From positions 1-64,000 of the forward strand of contig JAGPCO010000028.1 of NCBI GenBank assembly GCA_018058095.1: a stretch of DNA of 64,000 nucleotides, read 5' to 3'. The position numbers and the translations under genes are program-made. Below the pieces are notes generated by a model. The model saw nothing but the letters and a program-made list of their open reading frames with translations, did no database searches and had not been told where the DNA came from. This stretch comes from Kofleriaceae bacterium. Lineage in GTDB: Bacteria; Myxococcota_A; Polyangia; Haliangiales; Haliangiaceae. Positions 59,718-64,000 of the stretch are shown piece by piece (within the stretch, counting starts at the first letter, position 1; the number at the start of each line of letters is the position of its first letter).

Positions 59718-60958
59718 GCAAGAAAGCGCCGCCCCCACCGCCGAGCGCCACGCCCGCGCCCGGCCCGCTGCCGACCGCCGAGGCCGAGGCGTTGCTGCGC
59801 TGGCGGCTGGCGCTCGGGCCGGCGGCCGAGGCGGCGTCGTCCCGGCTCGGCCTGGCCGGCCTCGGCGACGGCGCCGACGGGGTCGGCCTCGGCGCCGATC
59901 GGCTGAGCGACTTCGACCAGGCGCTCGGCTTCGCCTACGACGGCGACCGCCGCGGCGGCAGCGCCGGCTCGCGCCCGTACCTGCCGAAGTGGCTCGGCCT
60001 CCTGCGCGAGCTGTTTCCGACCGACGTGGTGGCCATGGTCCAGCACGACGCCATCCACAAGCGCGGCCTGACCGAGCTGCTGTTCGAGCCGGAGACGCTG
60101 CCGTACCTGGAGAAGAACGTCGACCTGGTCGCGACGCTGCTGGCCGCGCGCGGGCTGGTGCCCGACCGCGCCAAGGACCTGGCCCGGCAGATCGTGGCCG
60201 AGGTGGTGGCCGACCTGCGCCGTCAGCTCGAGAGCCAGGTCCGCACCGCGGTGCTCGGCGCGGTCCGGCGCGACCAGACCTCGCCGCTGCGCCTGGCCCG
60301 CAACGTCGACTGGAAGAAGACCATCCAGCGCAACCTGCGTGGGTGGGACCAGGCCCGGCAGCGCCTGGTGCCCGAGCGCATCTACTTCTGGTCCAACCAG
60401 CGCCGCCGCCACGACTGGGACGTGGTCATCGCCGTCGACCAGTCGGGCTCGATGGCGCACAGCGTGGTGCACAGCTCGGTCATGGCCGCGATCTTCGCGT
60501 CGATCGACGTGGTGCGGACCCGCCTCCTGTTCTTCGACACCGAGATCGTCGACGTCACGCCGCTGTTGACCGACCCGGTCGAGGTGCTGTTCGCGTCGCA
60601 GCTCGGCGGCGGCACCGACATCAACCGCGCGGTGGCCTACGTGCAGGAGCACTTCGTCGAGCAGCCGGCCCGCACCATCTTCCTGCTGGTGACCGACCTG
60701 TACGAGGGCGGCGACCAGGCGTCGCTGGTGGCCCGGGTGCGGCAGCTGGTCGAGGCCCAGGTCAAGGTGCTGGTGCTGCTGGCCCTGAGTGAGAGCGGCA
60801 GCCCCAGCTACGACCACGCCCTGGCCAGCGAGCTGGTCGGGCTCGGCGCATACTGCTTCACGTGTACGCCGCGCAAGCTGGTCGGGGTGATGGCGCGTAT
60901 CATGAAGCACCAGGATCCGGGCCCGGTCATCCGCGACGGCGAGGAGGCCGGGTGGTGA
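59714..60958 (+). CDS. vWA-domain protein (MoxR partner)
   Basis: A 414-residue cytoplasmic protein. A helical N-terminal part (about 20-235: FDQALGFAYDGDRRGGSAGS, YLPKWLGLLRELFPTDVVAMVQHDAIHKRGL) precedes a C-terminal vWA domain with an intact MIDAS: DQSGSM (about 243), GGGTDINRA and LVTDLYEGG. The arrangement resembles CoxE-type vWA proteins that work with MoxR ATPases. Start overlaps the DUF5682 stop by four bases, so these two are made together. Confidence 0.92.
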   Translation: MSKKAPPPPPSATPAPGPLPTAEAEALLRWRLALGPAAEAASSRLGLAGLGDGADGVGLGADRLSDFDQALGFAYDGDRRGGSAGSRPYLPKWLGLLRELFPTDVVAMVQHDAIHKRGLTELLFEPETLPYLEKNVDLVATLLAARGLVPDRAKDLARQIVAEVVADLRRQLESQVRTAVLGAVRRDQTSPLRLARNVDWKKTIQRNLRGWDQARQRLVPERIYFWSNQRRRHDWDVVIAVDQSGSMAHSVVHSSVMAAIFASIDVVRTRLLFFDTEIVDVTPLLTDPVEVLFASQLGGGTDINRAVAYVQEHFVEQPARTIFLLVTDLYEGGDQASLVARVRQLVEAQVKVLVLLALSESGSPSYDHALASELVGLGAYCFTCTPRKLVGVMARIMKHQDPGPVIRDGEEAGW

Positions 60959-60994
60959 GGCTGTCGATCTCCACCAACTCGGGTATCGTCGGGC

Positions 60995-61471
60995 ATGGCC
61001 GCCGATCGCATCGTCCCCCTGGTTGAACTCATGCTCGGGGCGGCCTACGCCGACGAGCACTTCCACGACCACGAGGCCGACGCCGTGCTCGAGATCGTGG
61101 CCGACCTGACCGGCGGCGCGGTGCCGCCCGAGGTCGCGGCGCTGGTCAACCAGTTCGACCCGAAGGCGTTCGACCTGGAGGCGACGGCCGCGGTGTTCGC
61201 CGCCGACGACGAGCACGACCGCAAGCGGGTGCTGCACCTGGTGGCGTCGATCCAGGAGGCCGACGAGGAGCACGACCTGCGCGAGGACGATTACCTGCGC
61301 GCGCTGGCCGAGGCGCTGGCGCTGCCGGTCGAGGCGCTCGGCGGGCTGACCGTCGACGTCGAGGTCGAGGAGCTGCAGCAGGAGCTGGCCCAGGTGCGGC
61401 GGGTCGCGCCGCCGCCGCCGCCGCCGCGCAAGGCCGGCAAGGGCGACGACGTCGACGTAGACCTCGACTGA
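60995..61471 (+). CDS. TerB-like helical protein
   Basis: A 158-residue protein. The pattern LVELMLGAAYADEHFHDHEADAVLEIV and LHLVASIQEADEEHDLREDDYLRALAEAL is the duplicated acidic helix pair of TerB domains; the C-terminus is a helical, then Pro-rich and acidic tail. It sits between the vWA and SWIM genes in the operon. TerB-like genes also head the 22 kb stress cluster. Metal binding is expected from the family. Confidence 0.82.
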   Translation: MAADRIVPLVELMLGAAYADEHFHDHEADAVLEIVADLTGGAVPPEVAALVNQFDPKAFDLEATAAVFAADDEHDRKRVLHLVASIQEADEEHDLREDDYLRALAEALALPVEALGGLTVDVEVEELQQELAQVRRVAPPPPPPRKAGKGDDVDVDLD

Positions 61472-61482
61472 GCACGCGGGCG

Positions 61483-64000
61483 ATGGCCGGACCTCCAACC
61501 CCACCCACCGGCGACGACGCGCCGCCCCGGCTGACGGTGGCCGACCTGCGCATGCTGGTCAGCGACGGCGCCGAGCTGGCCAAGGGCGCGGCGTTGCTCG
61601 ACGCCGGCGACCTGAGCCACCTGGCCCGGCACGGCCGCAAGCTGTTCGCCGAGGCGCGCGGCAGCACGACCTACAAGACGCAGATCGTGTTCGACGCTGG
61701 CGCGGTCGATCCGACCCGGGCCCGCGGCCGCTGCTCGTGTATGGCGGCGCGCAGCCGGCCGTACTGCAAACACGCCGCGGCGCTGATGGTGGCGTGGCAG
61801 CGCAACCCCGACGCCTTCGCGGTGGCCGAGGCACCGCCACCCGGCGCCGGCGGCGACGACAAGAAGAAGAAGGTCAAGGCCGGCAAGGTCGACCAGGCCG
61901 AGCTGATGCGCCGCGGCGTCGACCAGGTGCTGACCGTGGTGCGCGAGCTGGCGCTGACCGGCGCGGCCTCGCTGGCGGCCGACCGGGCCGACCAGGTGCG
62001 GGCGCTCGGCGAGAACCTGCGCGAGCACAAGCTGCGCCGGCTGTCGGCCAAGACCATCGGCCTGGCTGACCTCCTGGCGACCAGCCGTGGCGGCGGCGCG
62101 GTTGACGAGCTCGGTTACGCCGAGCTGCTCGGTGACCTGCTGCTGACCGCGCGCAAGCTCGAGCGGCACCTCGGCGGCGAGGCGCTCGAGGACCGCCACG
62201 TCGAGGAGCTGATCGGCAAGACCTGGGGCAAGAAGGACCGCACCCCGGTGGCCGGGCTCGACCTGGTCGAGGTCGCCTACCTGCACCGCGAGACCGCCGA
62301 CGACTTCATCATCCGCGAGAGCCGCCTGGTCGATCTGGCCGGCACCGGCCACTACGCCGAGAAGCAGATCCTGCCGCGCTTCCTGGCCCGGCGTACGCCG
62401 GCCAAGCGCAGCTACGCCGGCAAGGTGCTGCGCGGCGCCAGCGGCAGCCTGTATCCGAGCTACCCGCCGCGCCGGCTCGACCTCGACGCGCCGAGCGTGG
62501 TCGACCTCGGGCCGGCCGACCTGACCCGCCTGGTCGACGGCGCGCTGCCGAGCGTGGGCGCCGCGCTGGCGCTCCTGCAGGAGCACCGGCGCGACGTGTT
62601 CGCGCCCGACACGGTGCCGGTGGCGATCGCCTGCGCCATGGTGGTGGCCGAGCGCGGCCGCCTGCAGCTGGTCGACGACCACGACGCGGCGATCGCCCTG
62701 CCGGGGGACCACCGCGTGACCGACCGGCTGGCCACCGCGCTGACGGCGGCGGCGCTGCGGGTGGTCATCGGCGACCTCGGCTTCGACGGGGCGTTGCCGA
62801 CGCTGACGCCGATGGCGGTGGTCGTCGACGGCGGACGCGGCCTGCAGCTGCGGCCGATCAGCGTGGCGGACCTGGCCGGGAAGACGGACGCGGCCGAGGC
62901 GCCCGGCGGCGCGACGCACTGGGCCGCGGCGGCGCGTGCGCTCGGGCTGTCGGCGGCGGCCATCGCGCTGGGCGAGCTGCGCGAGGAGCTGGCTGGCCTC
63001 CTGTACGCCGGCCTGCCCTCGGTGACGCCGCGCCGAGTCGAGGCGATGGTGGCGCGCCTGCGCGAGCTCGGCCTGGGCAAGCAGGCCGACCTGCTGGCCA
63101 GCGCGGCGGCGCGCACCGACGCCGGCGAGCGGCTCGAGGACGTGGTCAAGCTGCACCAGGTGCTGGCCATCGCCCTGACCCGCCTGGCCAGCGCGCCGGC
63201 GATCGACCGCGCCGCGCTGGTGGCCTCGGCCATGTACACCAGCGTGTACGTGCGCGCCTCCGACGAGGTGTTGGCGCCGGCGCTGATCGCGGCGCGGGTC
63301 GCGCGCGGCGAGCTGGGCCGGTTCGAGGCCGCGGCCCGCTACGCTCGCTACTACGACACGGTCCCGGCCGACGCCCTGCTCGGCCACCCGTACCCGACCT
63401 GGGCCGACGGCTCGGCCACGCCGTACGTGGTGCTGGCGGCGCGGTCGGCGCCGGCGCAGGCGCTTGCCACCGCCCGCCAGTTCCTGAGCGGCGCCGGTCG
63501 CCTCGGCGCACGCAAGGTCGCGCCGCCGCGTATGGCGGTGCTGACCGCGCTGCGGGTGCTCGAGCAGATCGGCGACCGGACCGGCGCCGACGGCGAGGCC
63601 CGGTCCGCGGCGCGGGCGCTCCTGGCCGACCTCGTCGCCGGCTACCCCGACGCCACCGTGCGGGCGCTGGCGCTGCACACTCAGCGCCGGCTGGGCGAGC
63701 CGGTGCTGCTGCCGACCTCGACCGCGCAGCTCGGCGCGCTGCGGGTGGCGGTGCTGGCCGGGGCGACGCGGGACGAACGCGCCGCCGCCGCCGAGCGCCT
63801 GGCCGACGCCGGCGACGTCGAGGCGATTCCGCTCCTGCGCGCGGCCCACGCCGGCGACGTCACCACCGAGGTGCGCGACGCGGCCGGGCGCGCGCTCGGC
63901 CGCCTCGGCGACGGCGACATGGTCGACAGCTTCGTCGCCGCGCTGGCGCGCCGGCGCGACGACCACGCCGCCGCCCGCACCGCCGCCCACGCGCTCGGCC
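61483..64000 (+). CDS. SWIM zinc-finger protein with HEAT-like C-terminus (runs off right edge)
   Basis: From ATG at 61483 the frame is open to the window end (839 residues seen, no stop). Near residue 85 CSCMAARSRPYCKH is a SWIM zinc finger (CxCx(n)CxH) that binds DNA or protein. A Lys-rich linker (DDKKKKVKAGK, about 125-135) follows, then a long helical region (LGENLREHKLRRLSAKTIGLADLLATS, LGYAELLGDLLLTARKLERHLGG). The last visible part (from about 740) shows HEAT-type repeats (AAAAERLADAGDVEAIPLLRAAHAGD, VRDAAGRALGRLGDGD). SWIM proteins are frequent partners of MoxR/DUF5682/vWA genes. No reading frame on the other strand over this stretch looks genuine. Confidence 0.9.
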   Translation, partial: MAGPPTPPTGDDAPPRLTVADLRMLVSDGAELAKGAALLDAGDLSHLARHGRKLFAEARGSTTYKTQIVFDAGAVDPTRARGRCSCMAARSRPYCKHAAALMVAWQRNPDAFAVAEAPPPGAGGDDKKKKVKAGKVDQAELMRRGVDQVLTVVRELALTGAASLAADRADQVRALGENLREHKLRRLSAKTIGLADLLATSRGGGAVDELGYAELLGDLLLTARKLERHLGGEALEDRHVEELIGKTWGKKDRTPVAGLDLVEVAYLHRETADDFIIRESRLVDLAGTGHYAEKQILPRFLARRTPAKRSYAGKVLRGASGSLYPSYPPRRLDLDAPSVVDLGPADLTRLVDGALPSVGAALALLQEHRRDVFAPDTVPVAIACAMVVAERGRLQLVDDHDAAIALPGDHRVTDRLATALTAAALRVVIGDLGFDGALPTLTPMAVVVDGGRGLQLRPISVADLAGKTDAAEAPGGATHWAAAARALGLSAAAIALGELREELAGLLYAGLPSVTPRRVEAMVARLRELGLGKQADLLASAAARTDAGERLEDVVKLHQVLAIALTRLASAPAIDRAALVASAMYTSVYVRASDEVLAPALIAARVARGELGRFEAAARYARYYDTVPADALLGHPYPTWADGSATPYVVLAARSAPAQALATARQFLSGAGRLGARKVAPPRMAVLTALRVLEQIGDRTGADGEARSAARALLADLVAGYPDATVRALALHTQRRLGEPVLLPTSTAQLGALRVAVLAGATRDERAAAAERLADAGDVEAIPLLRAAHAGDVTTEVRDAAGRALGRLGDGDMVDSFVAALARRRDDHAAARTAAHALG

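Noticed and set aside
61291-63990. 899-codon minus-strand open frame
   Set aside because: Antisense shadow of the SWIM/HEAT gene, whose own frame is open to the window edge and carries CSC...CKH.

Overview
The window is very GC-rich (roughly 70% or more by eye) and densely coded. The organism is most likely a myxobacterium (Myxococcota), possibly near Haliangiales/Kofleriaceae. The evidence is three Ser/Thr protein kinases with proline/alanine-rich tails, about ten secreted lipoproteins, a secreted metalloprotease ending in a MYXO-CTERM-like tail (Cys-Cys, hydrophobic segment, Arg-rich end), and an SpvB/FG-GAP/RHS giant. No rRNA, tRNA, CRISPR array or integrase was seen.

Layout. 1-7.4 kb: a minus-strand operon of four paralogous secreted TPR proteins chained by 4-base start/stop overlaps to a Ser/Thr kinase, then a 2-hydroxyacid dehydrogenase; a lipoprotein gene runs off the left edge. 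7.5-14.9 kb: TetR regulator, beta-propeller-like lipoprotein, DUF3817 membrane protein, GH13 alpha-amylase lipoprotein, SMI1/KNR4-like protein, a lipoprotein and a metzincin. 14.9-22.2 kb: CBS and V4R-like proteins divergent from an acyl-CoA carboxylase beta chain, then small secreted proteins, an ABC1/UbiB kinase and an MFS exporter. 22.3-25.7 kb: a stress-type cluster (TerB-like, M48 peptidase with TerB-like tail, Hsp33, two small orphans). 25.7-32.9 kb: serine hydrolase, second kinase with a duplicated translation start, M20 peptidase, ComEA-like protein, lipoprotein. 33-39.8 kb: MYXO-CTERM metzincin, S41-like lipoprotein, TonB-like protein, C_GCAxxG_C_C protein, cyclophilin. 39.9-46.5 kb: a repeat-flanked four-helix-bundle gene remnant and the 1936-residue RHS protein. 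46.6-50.9 kb: porin-like protein, lipoproteins, third kinase with six membrane segments. 50.9-55.9 kb: ECF sigma factor coupled to a 1479-residue anti-sigma/FecR/VIT/vWA protein. 56.1-64.0 kb: MoxR ATPase, DUF5682, vWA, TerB-like and SWIM/HEAT genes, the last open at the right edge.

The strongest leads are (i) the kinase-coupled operon of four secreted paralogs sharing two cysteines; (ii) a MITE-like element of two inverted hairpin repeats around a remnant of a 23S-rRNA-intervening-sequence-type four-helix-bundle gene, with a third repeat copy 22 kb away; (iii) the sigma factor fused by translational coupling to a giant VIT/vWA anti-sigma-like protein; (iv) the MoxR-DUF5682-vWA-TerB-SWIM module; and (v) a tandem duplication that rebuilds the start of a kinase gene. 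All function calls come from reading motifs in the translated sequence; no database search was run.
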